The notes beneath the pieces were generated by a model. The model was not told where the DNA came from, made no database searches, and saw only the letters and a program-made list of their open reading frames with translations. Below are positions 48,001 to 61,880 of a DNA stretch of 64,000 bases, piece after piece. This stretch comes from Archilochus colubris. Taxonomy: Eukaryota; Chordata; Aves; Apodiformes; Trochilidae. The stretch spans positions 26,459,121 through 26,523,120 of the forward strand of contig CM041085.1 in assembly GCA_023079485.1 (NCBI GenBank), in the 5' to 3' direction. The position numbers and the translations under genes are program-made. Each line of letters starts with the position of its first letter. Position 1 is the first letter of the stretch.

Positions 48001-48637
48001 TTCTTTTTGAATGTTTTGGTTTAGCAACCCTGTTTCTTTACTTGCAAAGTGTGCACACACTTCATTGAGGTGCCCCTGACTCTGGCGCCACGCAAGCTCC
48101 TGCTCAGTGAGCAGTGTCAGGATCCGTGTGGTCCTGCAAAAACCCCTACCCACTCACATCCAGGTACTCAAGTGGATGCACCCTGCATACAGTGGTGTGG
48201 CACATATACTCTTCTTTGTCTTGAAGCAGGACCTGGAGGGGCAGAGCAGTGTTCACATTTACAGCTTCTGCCAGGTCAGAACACCTGCCTCAGGGATAAG
48301 GCGTGAGAACTGCAATCCTCTAAAGGCAACAAGATCCAAATACAGTGGGGCTTTGGGGGAAATTTTGTCCTCATATGCAACTTTAACCTTGATGACTGCA
48401 CTATAGCTGGCTGGGACTTTCCAAAGCAGAACAAAGGGATCAGGCAGTAGTTTACATGCTTCTAGCAGGAATTAGCAGCTGACTCCAGCCCTGTCAAGAA
48501 GTCCAGCTCTACTCTCACCTGTATCTGAGGCAATGCATACTTATTTTGTCAGCCCAATTTCTGTCTTCCAAAGTGCTTCTTTTCTCATCCAAGCATTACT
48601 AGTGAGTGGTCCCCAAGCCCTGCTGACAGATGACCCA
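45013..48637. other. Intergenic stretch
   Basis: An A-rich tract at 45028-45067 directly follows the CR1 tail. A short CA/TG inverted arrangement lies at about 46053-46078, and an 8-bp hairpin (CAGGCTTA/TAAGCCTG) at 47623-47643. No gene is recognised. Confidence 0.65.
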
Positions 48638-48771
48638 GCATCTAAGGCCAGGTTGGACGAGGCCTTGTGCAACCTGGTCCTAGTGTGAGGCATCCCTGCC
48701 CATGCAGGGGGGGTAGGATCTTGATAATCTTTAAGGTCCTTTCCAACACAAACCACTCTATGATTCTATGA
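48638..48771 (+). mobile_element. CR1 LINE 3' end fragment (plus strand)
   Basis: GGCCAGGTTGGACGAGGCC, GTGCAACCTGGTCCTAGTG and GCATCCCTGCCCATGCAGGG lead to AAACCACTCTATGATTCTATGA. About 134 bp of 3' UTR and tail remain. Confidence 0.93.
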
Positions 48772-51700
48772 TACCAGCTGCCTGCACACAGAGCCTTGCC
48801 TAGGATTAGTATGCAGGTCTGTATTTTGTGTCTGTGGGAGTAGGCACCAACTGAGGATAGGAAGCTGCATAGGTCATTAGAAGGTTAAGTGAAAGGACCA
48901 ACTTAAAATAAAACCTAACCTTAAAATAAAGACTAACCTTTCCTTCCTGACAGCTGCTTACAACATTCTACTTTAGAAATACACTACCCAGCATGAACGA
49001 AGCACAATCACTTTTTGGATAGAAAAACAGCCTTTTGGGGAACATGTTTTCATTTGGAAAAATACCCTATTTTCCTGCAGAAACGTCAAATTTAGCCCTC
49101 CCCCATCCCATTTGTTTTGTCATTTTCTAATCCATTCTTTTCCATTCACCCACATTGCTCATCCTGGAAGGGAAGGGGAGAGAAGGGAAGGAACCATAAT
49201 TTCATAACCAAACAGACGTATCCCCATTTCTATGCAAATTTTTATAGTCCTCAATCTTTAAGATATACTATTCTGTTTTTGGCTGTGCCAGGTCAGAGGT
49301 ATAACACCTAGATCTCCTCCTCTTGTCAGTGCTCAGCAATTGCTGCAGTATTTCTTTCCAAAACTCTACCCATATAAAGCTCCTTACTCCACTTCAACTT
49401 GTCCCCAGGCAGAAGCATTTCAGCCAGCTGAGCTGCCAGTTATGTAATTCTGACTGAACAAGAAAGGAAAAGTAGATTCAAGCTTAATGGTTACATGAAG
49501 CAATGTCTGCATCCAGCAATATCTTGACATGCTCATAGGTGTGTGCCTGGTGTTTATATATACACTTTTTTTCCCCTTCAAGGAGTGCCCAGCTGCCTTA
49601 GCCAGATTAGCTAATTTCTCCACTAACTTAGCTTTATGGACTGGCTTATTTACAATGGGTAGAGTACAAGTGTATGATTGATAGTGTAGCTAAGCAGGAC
49701 TCATTCATTTACCTGCACTTAAAGAGTGTAAGTTTGGAGGAAAAATTATTTAAAAGCCTAAACTTTCTCTGTTGCTTTATGAACATCTCCATACAGTACC
49801 CACTGGAACAGGTCCATTCCTTGCTTGACCAGACTCATTAACCAGAATTGGAATAGAGCTCACTCTTCTTAGAAATGTAGAGTTTTGTTTTTAATAAAAC
49901 ATACGGGCCAAATTAGTATGTAAATAAATGAATGGCTTTCAAGAATCCCAGATAACACTTGCTGAGCAATGGGTCAGGCCAGATTTAATCTAAAAATCTT
50001 TCTGCTGCATGTAAATGATTATGCCATAGCATTTGTCTTTAATTACTAAACTGTTTCCAAAGGCTTGACTCATGGCATGTTTCTTGGTGTACTACAAGTT
50101 TTTGTGGTTAAAGATTTACCATATAGTTTTGGTCTTTTTCCTACAGCATTGTTAAGCCCTGGCTTCTGAAAAAGGAATGTAACAGTCTCCCAGAGATAGG
50201 CACTTGATCCTCAATCTTTACAGTAATGACTTCTTCAAAAAAGTTTCTATATAAAGGAAAAAAGGTTTTTGACTTCTAAGGAATACTGTAACATCCTTTA
50301 AATTGAGAGCAAGCTACAGAAGTGAAAGTATTTCAAATACATCTCTGTGTAAATCTATATTTAGAGCAACACTTCTGCAAATCTATGTACAATGATTTCT
50401 GTAACAAGGTATACCTTTTTCTATATAAACATGACAGCCACTCCTTGCAAATGGCAGATATTTCAAAAAAGGCTCATGCTCTCCTTGGTCCCAGCTATAT
50501 AATATTTCTTGCTATTCATGAGCCCTTTCCTACTTATAATCTGAGGAAAATGAGATGTATTAACTACTCTGTGAATTAACAGACCAGTCTGGGAACCTAG
50601 TATTTGATGAAGAAAAAAAGTAGGATTATTTTGTTGTTGTTTTGTTATAAGGAAAACATTGACCTGACCACTCAACTCTGAGTAGGACACTACAAGATTG
50701 AGCTGATCATTTTGTAATTCAGAAGGTATATCAGAGGCAAGAGATGTTATGAGCGGAACCAAGCTGTGTGGATAAACTTGAAATTTTAAATATCTTTTGC
50801 CCTCTCACTGTAACATGAGTCTGATATGAAGAAAATCTGAGTGCAAAGTGATGCAAGCTGATAGTACCCAGAGTGGAGTAGAAAGAGTCTCCTGCAGTCT
50901 TTCAAAGAGAAATACAGCAGTCAGACACTGGGAGAGGAAAACCACATTCCTCTAGGAATTCTATGCAGTGCTACTAAGTGCAGGAACTATTCAAGCCTCC
51001 GCACTTCATATTTTGGCAAAGCTGCAGGTTGAGGAGTACCACCTGCTCGATACTCTAATGAGCATCTCTGTTTCTCCAGCTCCTTGGATTGCTGGCCTTA
51101 CCATTCCTAGGGTCCTAGCAGACCTAGCCCATCACAATAAACCATCTTGCCAGAACATACAAGAGGAGTCTTCTACTGAAATTCCTAGAGTCAAATCACT
51201 GACAAGAAGCACTGAGAGAAAAACATATTGATCAGTCACCAAAACAAGTAATATCAGACAAAAAAAAAAGCCACTTGTTCATAAAGCCTAGGACAAAACC
51301 AAAGCTGGGAAGTGTTGAGGGTTTCAGGTTATAAAAGGGTAGAGCATGACCTGAGGAAACTATTTTGTTGTAACCTTAGTACAGCTAAAGGGAGAAGATA
51401 TTTTAGAAGGTAGTGTCAAAAGGACCAGTAGTTTCCATCTTTAAACAGTAAGCTATCTCTGAAAGCTGAGTGGAACACTTTGTTTCTGAACATGTATACT
51501 AGAGAGGGAAATGCTAGCTTATGTACTCTGGACTAGTCTGTATTTCTAAAGTGAATAAAACATGTTCCCTACAAACAGCAGCCAAAACTTGGACAGAAAC
51601 AAGGAAATAAAAGTTGGGTAAGAGACAATGCAGACCCAAGTACCTATGTGCTGTTGGGATAGTCCTGATGCATCTAGCACTTAAGGTTCACTTCATATTT

Positions 51701-54700
51701 TTTCTGTTTCCAAGGTAGCTTGGGCTTCTTTTTTATTTTCCCCACCCTATCAGACAGTTCATCACCTATAGCTATTAAATTGTGCTGGGTGATATTCTTA
51801 CTTGGACAGGCATTTCTGATGAACATGGTTTTCTTTCTCTAAATTATGTAGTGTACCTTCTCTGCTACCAGTCAGTCATATCTCTGTTGCTGTCCTCCTC
51901 ACTGTAGCAAGGAATTCACCTCTGCTTGCAGGTTTATGGTGTTTCCCTCATGCAAGTCTCAATACCTCTTGCCCATGTTCTGTGTTTTGAGGTGTTGCTG
52001 TTTGTTTTCTTCTATTCTTATGCTCCCACCACCTGCTCCTATGACATTAATTTTTAATTTTTTCTTAATAGAGGTGGCTTTGTTTGCCAGCAATGGTAGT
52101 TCACATATTCTGTATGATATCAGTAATATTTGTTCTTGTCAACCAATTTTTAATGATCTTAAAATGAAAATTAGGTGTTTGGTTTTGGAAAGATAAATGC
52201 ATCATCTTTTCACTTTGTACTATCTGTTCTAAAATATGCTTTGTTAAGAATATAAAATATTAATATACTTTTTATGCTGAGATCCTTGAGATTAGTACCA
52301 AATGTGAATCTTAAAGTCCTGGGGACAGACTTTAAACACTAGAGGATGGCCATAGTGCTTTCTTGACTCCCCATTCCCTACCTGCCTTCCTGCCCTGCAA
52401 ACATGGGCAAAGAAAGTACTGTCAGTGTTTGAAAGTACATGCTTCCAGTTCAGCTCTTAATAGAAGGAAATTTATTACTGGGAGGATACTTAGACAGTGA
52501 TACCTTTTCTTACCTCCCCAGAAGCTCAGAAGGGCTTGAACCATCCCACTCGAAAACAGTCAATTCCCTTTTGTAGATGAAAGCTTTCCCCCAAAATATT
52601 CCCTACCTTCAACTGCGGTAGCTTTCTTTTCAGCTTCATGTTTTAAATCTTTCTTGACAAAGAGCAGACTCAATATCTTCTGTAGAGGAGATTGATGTAT
52701 TTTTTGTTTGTTTCTTTTAAGGGTTGCAGAAGCCTACCTTAAACTTAATGAAAAGGAAAGCTTTGTGAGGAGAGTTTGAATATTTCACTCATTTTAATGC
52801 TCTCTAAACTTCTAATAACTGCTATTAGTGAAAACAACAATCACACGTTGTTTCACTTTTCTATGACAAAAAAAAAATTCTATGAAAAAAAAAAAGCAAA
52901 AAAGCACATTCATTACAGTAAAACAGTTTCTACCTCTGGGTAGGGATGCAACTAACATAATAACATCAAGTATAACATCAGGTAAGAGCTACTGTGTGCA
53001 TGGGAGATGTCTTCCTGAGAAAGAAGGCAACCCTTCTCTAGCAGCAGAGTGTTGCTGTAGCTCACAATTTGGTTAGAAATCGAGTTTGGCATCTATCAAA
53101 TGCTGCCTGGATCTTAATTAAATATTTTAACTAAGTTCCTCAGCCTCCATCCACAGCCTGTTGACTGACTGATAGAGGGGGAATACTCTGGCCTCCATCT
53201 GTGAAGTATAAGTTAAAGATTTAAGTTGCTTGAGCTTCTACTGTAATTTGTGGACTGCATTTTCTTATTCATTGTATATGTGAGCTGAACAAACCTGGCT
53301 TGCACTCAAGTGAAACTTGGCATTGGACACTGGCCTCTAGGACTTTCACAAGAATGTGATTCCACATTTTATGTGGCTATGTACTGGTGAATGGAATGTT
53401 TAAATAAATAGCAAATTGAGTCACTTAGCCCTGAATCAACAAATACAGTGTCCCAAAAGGGATTCCCCACAATTTATAGCCGTATCACTTGCTGAAGATT
53501 CATGTTCAACTTATTTCAAGAGGTCTGAAGGCTGGTAAGATGGTAGGCAAACTTTGTTAGAAAATTCATAAAGCAGAGCATATTGCTCATATTGCTTCAG
53601 CAGCATGAAATCTTTAGGAGAACTTTTATCCAGGGCAGCTCCACCTGGACCGACAGGTACATAAGAGGCTGTACTTGGGGCTGCAGTGTTCAGAAATTCC
53701 CTTGCTTTTCTCCCTCTTTGCTGCAGTAGGAGAACTCACTTTTAATAATCAAAACTACCCCATCTTCTGTGCAGCATTTTGGGTCATTAGTAATAGGTTA
53801 GTCACAGATTAAAGTTTCTAATGAAACGTCTATTAAAAATGGGGCAAGGAAACCCAGAAAGCAATTTTAGGGAAGAATCATACATGACAATAAATTGCTG
53901 CTTTAATGTAACAATTTAAAATATTGTTTAGTCTTCTTAATGTCACAAGAGATCAATTTTTACACTGGGGACAATGTACAGATCATTACTGATAATTATA
54001 ATTATCAGTTTCTTCAGCTAGCAACCTACCTACCTGCCTTTCTTTGAAACAAAAGGACAAACCATTTCCTAGTGAGGAAAATAACCTAATCCCCAATGGA
54101 AATTTTGCAAAGGTCGTCTGCTTTCCTTTGAGTTTTAAAAGAAAATAATTAGTTCTTAAAGGTACTTTTCTTTCTGTGATTTAAGTTCATCAACATTTAT
54201 CACCATGTCAAGTCAGTTTATCTTTCCAAAGAAGCTTTCCAGAAAAAAGAAAACAAGAAAAAAAAAAAAAGTTGATTTATTTATTAGGACACAAAGAATT
54301 ATTCCTGCTGCCAAAGTTATCCACAAAGTGGTTCAAGTGTCATCCACTCTGTAGTGTGTTTCTCTGCCCAGTTGTCATTTAGTACCCAGATATAATTGGA
54401 TCAGGACAATTTCTGGAAAAACAGAATATTTTTAAGAGCAAATAATTTCAAATAGTGGAATCTGATGAACTGGAACTGCACCACTTTGTTTTGTATCATC
54501 ATGTCTATCAAAAAAAAAAATATGGAAGCAGGGTGTTGATTACTGAGCTTTCCCATGGAACCTGAGATTTTACATTGCAAAACAGTTATATTGATTCAAA
54601 TCAAGAAATTGGTTAAATGTTCATAAGTTGGTCATCCAGACCTTGCAAGGTAGTAGTAGATGTTTAAAGACTAGAAGAGGAATCAGAAGACTTGGGCCTT

Positions 54701-57700
54701 TATTACCCAAAACAGTAATTAGTGTAATTATGCTTTCTTGAGGATCTGAGGCAAACCTCTTACATTGTAGTTTAGGCAGAAAGGAGACACATACACAAGC
54801 AAAATACATGTTTTATTAACTTAAGCCATTTTTGCTCATAGGTATGGCAAAGCTTTCACAGCTCCCCAGGGGAAGGCATGCTTCATCTGTGATCAGTCTT
54901 AATACTACCATGACAGCATCTGCATGTTTAAGAAACATCTATCCCACTGGTGTTATCCTATCACTGTCACTACTCTTTTTTCTGATAAAAAACTCTTATT
55001 CATTCTGGTTTTTTATACCCTCATATAGCCTCGTATCTTGCCCTTCAATTTTTCTTAGTCTTGTGAAACAATCCCCCACAGTTTAAACTGAACTTGTTAC
55101 CCCTTTCTGGTTGAAAGGATTTATTAAGAATTATTCTAGATTATGTCAACCAACTTTAACAAAAATGGCTTTTGATTTCATATCGGTTCAGATGCTGACA
55201 AGTGCTTGTGGTTTTTTTCCTTTTATTAGATTTGACATAAATATCCACACTGAGATCCTTGCCAGCATTTGTTTTCCCTTTTGTACAGAATGAAGAATAC
55301 AATAATTTCGCCAGTAGATTTTGTGATCAGCAAAGTATTTGCACAGCGTAGTTTATTTTTCTAAACAAAAGAGGTGGGGCTTGAATGATTCCAGGAACCC
55401 ATTACACTCTCCTAGCTCTACTGCAGTCTCAAATGCAGTCAGCTAAATGGTCTTGCTCTTACCTGGGTGACCCATCATCAGGAGGGGCAGCCTGAAGAGG
55501 TACAAAGAGCATGCTTGTACCTGAATATTTATTTCACACGGGATTCGGGGTTTCCACCAGTGCTCAATTAAAAAAAAAATTAAAAAATCACTAGACCTAT
55601 GAGTTCCCTACTAGTACACAGACATAAAATATGTCTTTTGGCAGAGAAAAAACTTTCTTTTCCCACAGAAAAGGGGGAAAAGAGGGGTTTTTTTTATTGC
55701 ACTGCTGGGGCACACATCACTCTCCAGGGATGTGCACTGGAGCAAAGGGCGAGTGATACAGTGCTTACCACTATGTTAGTGAATGACAGTCAGTGAATGC
55801 TGCCATGAAGTGAAATATTACAATTAGGCCAGAGTGCAAATGAAAGGTTATGATGTGCCTCTGGGGTCCCTTCAGAGCCAGGGTGAGCTGCTGCACTGGC
55901 TGAGCAGAAATAGAGTCAGTTTTGCATTGCTGAAATGCAAGCCTGTGGGTTGGGAAGGCAGGAGGCTGCTGGACACAAGTAAATCCTCACTAAGTCTCCT
56001 TTAAAGATGCATTTGGGTTGACACCTGTTGGTGGTAGATGTGAGAAGCTACGAGGCTGGATGAGACAACCAGCAATTCTCCCATTTGCATTTCCAGGACT
56101 TTGGATGGGCTGAGGTGGTGTGGAAGGGAAAGGAAACTGTACCTACATGTCTCTTATCTCTCCAGAAAAGTGCTAATCCCTACATGAAAACCTTCTTGCT
56201 AGTTATCTGTGCTGCATTTTGACTTTGGGGGCACTTGCAGCTTGCAGAGTAGCCAAAAGGAGAAACTCCTGCAGTAAGGGGAAGCAAATCCTCTCTCAAA
56301 ACATCACACAGCTTGCCAGGTATGGGGCACAGGTGAGATGCAGATTATTAACATCCTTGAGGAGGATGGAAATACTGAGAAACAAATTGGCTGTTAGCCC
56401 TCAGGTGGTCCAAGTCTGCTGCCCTTTTTCTGGGACACGTTGCGAAACCGCAGCCTTGGCTCTGCTAGTCTTACCTAGAGCTGAATCCAAAGGCAGCCTT
56501 CTATTTTGAGGACACTTGCTCAAGGTGGGATGTTTTGCAGAGAAGTGTAGTGAGAAGATGGAAATCTGTGTTGCAGATCAGATTCTGTGCGGTTATCACC
56601 TCATCCAATTGGTAAATAGCTACTGACTCTAAAACAATAGCATTTTGCAGCTAGAGGAGTTATGTTTGAAAATATGTATTCCTACAGTACGTACCAGATT
56701 CCTGCATTTGGTACTGAAAAGATTTCTGTCACAGCCTTTTAACACAAGATCATGGTATATGGTAATCCATCAGGAACTACACTACAGGAATCACTATAGT
56801 GATGCATCACTAAGCTGTTGAACCTGTAAGGGACCCTTTTCCACCCACGCCAAGAAAAAGATTTTATCTGGACTAAGCCACACACTTTGTTTTCCTTTTA
56901 GAGGGAACAAAAACTGTAAATTAATTTTTATTATATTTTTTATGAAGAGCATATTAATTTATTTTAAGATTAAACTCACAAAACAAAGATAACCTTGTTC
57001 CAGGCTTTTAGGCCTCTTTAGGACTTAGCATTATGATACCCCAACTCCAGTACTATACAATTAATGATGTGATATAAAAAATTGCCTTCTTGATATATAC
57101 TCAAGGGAAAATACAACGAAAATAAACCATAACTTCTCTAAATTTCAACCTCTGAAGTCTGAGAATATGCTCTTTAAGCATATGATCTTAAATAATATGA
57201 TCTTAACGAGGCTGTTTTCCCCATATAAAAAAAAAAAAAGGTAGTGTTAATTTTCATTATAATTAAAGGATTTTTATTATGTCATCTCAGGCCAAGTCTC
57301 AGGACTGCTCAGCCCACATTCTAGACCTAATTTCTTTGGAAAACCAGCCCCTTTGTAGTTAACACAACTAGTTATCCACCTTGGTGGATGCCTAATTTCA
57401 CATGGGAATTTAGCACCACTCCCCCTGCTTTAGGAGGGTCTCTGCAACCTTCTTTGCATTTGACATCTTCATCTGTCTTCTTGCAATGTGAGACTCCAGC
57501 AGAATGTAGAAGGAGGTATAACTGTGGTTGGCCATTGCCAGCTGCTGTGGAGCTGTGCATGGGAAGTAAGCAGTTACACATGTTTTCCTTCTGGCTCTCT
57601 CAGAGAAGTTCAAACAGAGGCACTGAAAAGTGTATATCCAGTTGGATGAGTCAAGAGAGCTCAGTGAGCAGCCGAGAGCAGGATGGGACTGTAGGCAGAA

Positions 57701-60700
57701 CTGTGTCACAGAGGGGTTACTCCTGAGCACAGCAGCCACTGAAGTCACACACTGGGAATTTTGTTTATAAAGTGAGTTCCGTAGGTACAAGTCATCAGGA
57801 GAAGAAAAAGCCCCATGGACAATATTATATAATCCAGATAAATTTACTAATAGGGGATTTTCCAGTGGAAGAAACCTTACATCATGCTTCAGCAAGTAAA
57901 AATAAACCTGGCACTTGCATTTGTTCTAAACACAAGAAGAGTCTTGATGAACTACTAGTTACATTTTTTGGCTAATTATTAGTCATGCTGAGCATTGTGA
58001 TGCTGCTTGCAAATTTATTCCATAACGACATCCTAACCTCAATATTAAAGTAGTGTAGGCTTTCAAAGACAGTTTCTTTATAAGGCTCACTCTTTCCAGA
58101 GAACAATACATGCTTGCTGATGTTTTAGCCATTATTGAACCACCTATGACCTTCTTCAGAGAAGAAGTTTGGGTTTGGCAAAGCCTCGCTGGTTACTTTT
58201 TTTACAAAACCTTACAGTTAGGTCTGTCTGAGGAAACCCAAGTTAGTGGCAGAGAGGTTTTATTTGAATGAATATGAGTATGTATGAATATGAAATCTTC
58301 AGAGCTTCTGCTCCACGGAGAGCCAGAACCAAGGTGGGTTCATTTAGTTATTAGTTACAGCTTGTATGTGCTGATCTTACACCCAAGTTACAACAGCTTT
58401 AGACCAACTGCCTATGAGTCCCAAAGGGAAAGATAACAATTAGGAAAGTGCAGATGTTTCTTCTCCTTCATACATCTTTTGCTGGGGGTGGACAATAGAT
58501 CATACAGAAATTGGCCAGTACTCATTGCAGCTGTCTAAGTTTGGCCCTTCCTTTTTCCTCCATCCCTACCTTCTTCTCTTTCCAAGTAGCAAATGGAGCA
58601 TCTCAGGGAAACAGCTGACCTGCAAAGTCTGCATCAGGTACAGGGCTTTCCTACTGAGGCTAGTCATTCCTCTACCTCCTTCAACTTTTCCAAAAGCAGT
58701 TGCCAAAGGAAATAATTCCTGTCACATGTGAATTCCTCTTCCTATGCTGAGTCTTGGCATCTCTAGCCTCTTAACCACTTCTTTCAGCTGCGAGGGAATC
58801 GGCCTGGCTTCTGTAATTCTCAGACTTACTCCAGGTTTCTTGAAAAAATGGGCTGCTGCTTGAACCACTATTTCCAAGCAAATAGAGGTAGCAAAGCCTA
58901 TCTGCTGAGTTCACCCTAGATACTAGGCTAGCTTAGAAATGGAAATAGCAAATTCCATCATGTCATGCTCCTGTCAAGTTCCACCTGGTAGGAAGAAGGA
59001 CTGAAGGCAGCTGTATGGCTGTTCACTAATACACAATCTCAGCACCCCTAAGCAGAAACATGGAGAAGCCACATAAGCTGGCAGGCATTCTCAGTGGAAG
59101 ACACCTTCCAGACATTGAGAATAAGCCAACCAAGCAGCTCTAAGAAAACAGACCTTCTCTGAAAGGAGCTAAATGTAGATGCAACTGCAAGAGAGCCTCC
59201 AGTGACCCTCTGTGGTTTCCCAGGGCATGTGAATTTAGTGTTGAAGATCTTTTCTTGGCTACTTTTTGCTAGCAGACTCTGGTTCCAGGTGAACTGGTCC
59301 ACAGTAAGTAAAAAGCTGGATGCCTCTATGAGACTTACCTAGTTTGGGCTGCCAGTAAGAAGTCTCATCACAGCTGGATTTCTGCTAAACGTCAGTTTTG
59401 AGCATGACTTTTCTATCAAAGGTTTTTACATTGGTATAGGTAGAAGCATTCTTTACTGAAAGGTAGAAACTCTTTACTGATGTAAAGAGTGAACAGTGTG
59501 GTCTGTAGCCTCTCCCAGTTGATGTTAGGCATAAGAAGACAAGAAGCCTTCAATTTTATTTTTTTTAAACCTAGCCTGTGTTTGTTGAACTTCCCCTTAG
59601 AAAAACCACATTTACATGTAAGCTCTTCAAATATCAAATGGAAACACTGACATAATAAACACTGTTCCACTCACTTCTGTTTTTTTTCCAGAGCAAGACT
59701 GGCCCTTAATATCACCTTGTTTTGGCAGATTTTCAAAGCAAGCACAGGGAAGGGTTATGGGCCTCCACTGAGACTCCTCTGACACTAAGTTATGGACTGG
59801 TCCATTCCAAGCTGAGGACATCCCATCATGGGTCACAATACAGGAGTCATATTTAAAAATCCAGCTACCTAAACTAAGTGACTCAATGAGGACATTTGGT
59901 TTTGGAACCATGAACTGCATAATTTAAAAAATAACCTTGTACTTTGGAGCCTAGCGCTGACAACCAATGTATAAAATCACACCAGCAGAATATAAAAGGA
60001 AAAATTCTGTCTTGGATGGAATGTGTGGGAAGTTTATACCACTGAATTTGCCTCTGAATCTTGAATATTCATTCCCTCTGACCTTTCTACATCATGCATG
60101 TTCCAGAATCTGGAATCTGACTCCACATTAATTTAACTTTGAATAAAAAATAGATTTGATAGTTTTGTAAAGTAGGAATAATAACTTGCAGTTTGAATTT
60201 TCTACATAAAAGTATTCACACATTCTTTTTTCATGCTGACCTTTGGCTCTGGGCAATGATGCCAATAACCTTTCTGCCAACATACTGATGTAAAAGGGGA
60301 AAAAATGGGAGAGGAGTGTAATACTACTGTCCTAGCAATTGGATCCAGCTGGTCTCCTCAAATACATTCAGCCACAGGGGGAGGGAGGAAAAAGACAAAA
60401 AACAACTTAAACATAAAAGACATGATTTCCAAAGGTTTTGTGCACCAGCAGCCTTTTATGCATTTGAATTAAGTGTTCTGCATGTTTGGAAATCAGTCCC
60501 AGGAGTGGAATTATTCTGTGCCAATAATATTACAAGAGAACTATTCCTGACTCCCTGGCTAATCCTCTCAAGTTTTTCAACTTACTTGAAAGTTCTTTTA
60601 GTTTGGAATATTTCTTTGTACCCTTCTTTCATAAGCCTTTCTTCCCGATTACTCCCCTTTTCCCTTCTTGTTTTCTCCATGTGTGTTTCAGCCACTGGTC

Positions 60701-61589
60701 TGATACTAGGGGAGAAACTAAAATCCTGAAGTCATGCAGGCCTGATTTCACAATACATAAATAAAGTTACTTTGTGGCTTCAGCTCATTTCTTTGATACC
60801 TGGCATGGTGGTTCTTGTTGTGGCAAAGACCTACATTAGCTTAGTTGAGAGAACCAACCTCATTCCATATGTCTTACACACTAGGAGAGCCTTCACTGGG
60901 ATATTGTTATGAGATTCTCTTCCACTGAGCTGGTCAGTGAATTTTTCTTATCTGTCATTTACCAGAGCTTGTCTCTGAAATGTCCAGAAGCATCATGTCT
61001 GTCTTGGCATCAGGTGGGAGGCACTAAGAGCTTAATCTGGGCAAAGACACCAGATGATGCATGCTGACTCAAATCGTAGCAGCAGGCAGCCTGGGGTTTT
61101 CCAGCCCTGCCTCACACCCTACAGCTCTGTCAGACAGGAGTTGGTTTGTAAGAAGGAGCCAGGAACATGCCCAAAGTTGGATGCTGTCAGAGGGGCTCTG
61201 GGTTTGCAGAGGTGAGAAGCAGACACACAAACACACATTGTCTTTCTCAATACAGCTACAAGGCTGCCACCCTAAGGCCAAGGGATACAAAGCAGCAGCA
61301 TTTTGCTCCCTCTAAAGACTCACATATTTATCGAATATGCCTTGATCTTACCAGGATTGTGGGGCTGTGCAGCTTCTGCATTCATTTGTGCAGCAGCCTG
61401 CCTTGCTTATGCACGTTAGTAGTATGGCCTTTTGTTTCCTAAAGAAAATTAAAAGGTTGTGTTCACACCTGTAGGAGACAGAGATGGAGCCTGTGCTCAA
61501 AATAAGTACTTCCTTCCACAAAGCATTTGGAAGAGGCTCCAGGGGCATAGGGCTGTCCGTCCTTCCCATGCACCGCTCAGCCACTGTCT
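48772..61589. other. Intergenic stretch, no genes recognised
   Basis: About 12.8 kb of AT-rich sequence. A 22-bp perfect palindrome lies at 53988-54009. Long open frames overlap on both strands at 57388-57895, with up to 161 codons on the minus strand, but show no recognisable domain. No mobile element is recognised. Confidence 0.65.
53988..54009. repeat. 22-bp perfect palindrome
   Basis: ACTGATAATTA followed by its exact reverse complement. It is AT-rich with TAATTA cores. Confidence 0.95.
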
Positions 61590-61880
61590 CATAGAATCAC
61601 AGAATGGTTTGGGTTCAAAGGGACCTGAAAGATCATCCGGTTCCAACCCCACTGCATGGTTAGGGACATCTCCCATTAGATCAGGCTTCCCAAAGTCCCA
61701 TCCAACCTGGTCTTGAACACTTCCCGGGATGGGGCATCCACAACTTCCTCAGGCAACCTGTGCTGGTATCTCACCGCCCTTACACTAAGGAATTTTTCTT
61801 TCTAATGCCTCACATAAATCTATCCTCTTCCAGTTTAAAGCCATTACCCCATGTCCTGCCCCTCAGAGAGGGCTGGGGTG
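61590..61880 (-). mobile_element. CR1 LINE, 5'-truncated 3' end (minus strand)
   Basis: It begins with the inverted tail (CATAGAATCACAGAATGG) and GGTTTGGGTTCAAAGGGACC. It continues through CATCCAACCTGGTCTTGAAC and GGGGCATCCACAACTTCC to the sequence opposite the ORF2 C-terminus and its upstream region (CCATTACCCCATGTCCTGCC). About 290 bp remain. Confidence 0.93.
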
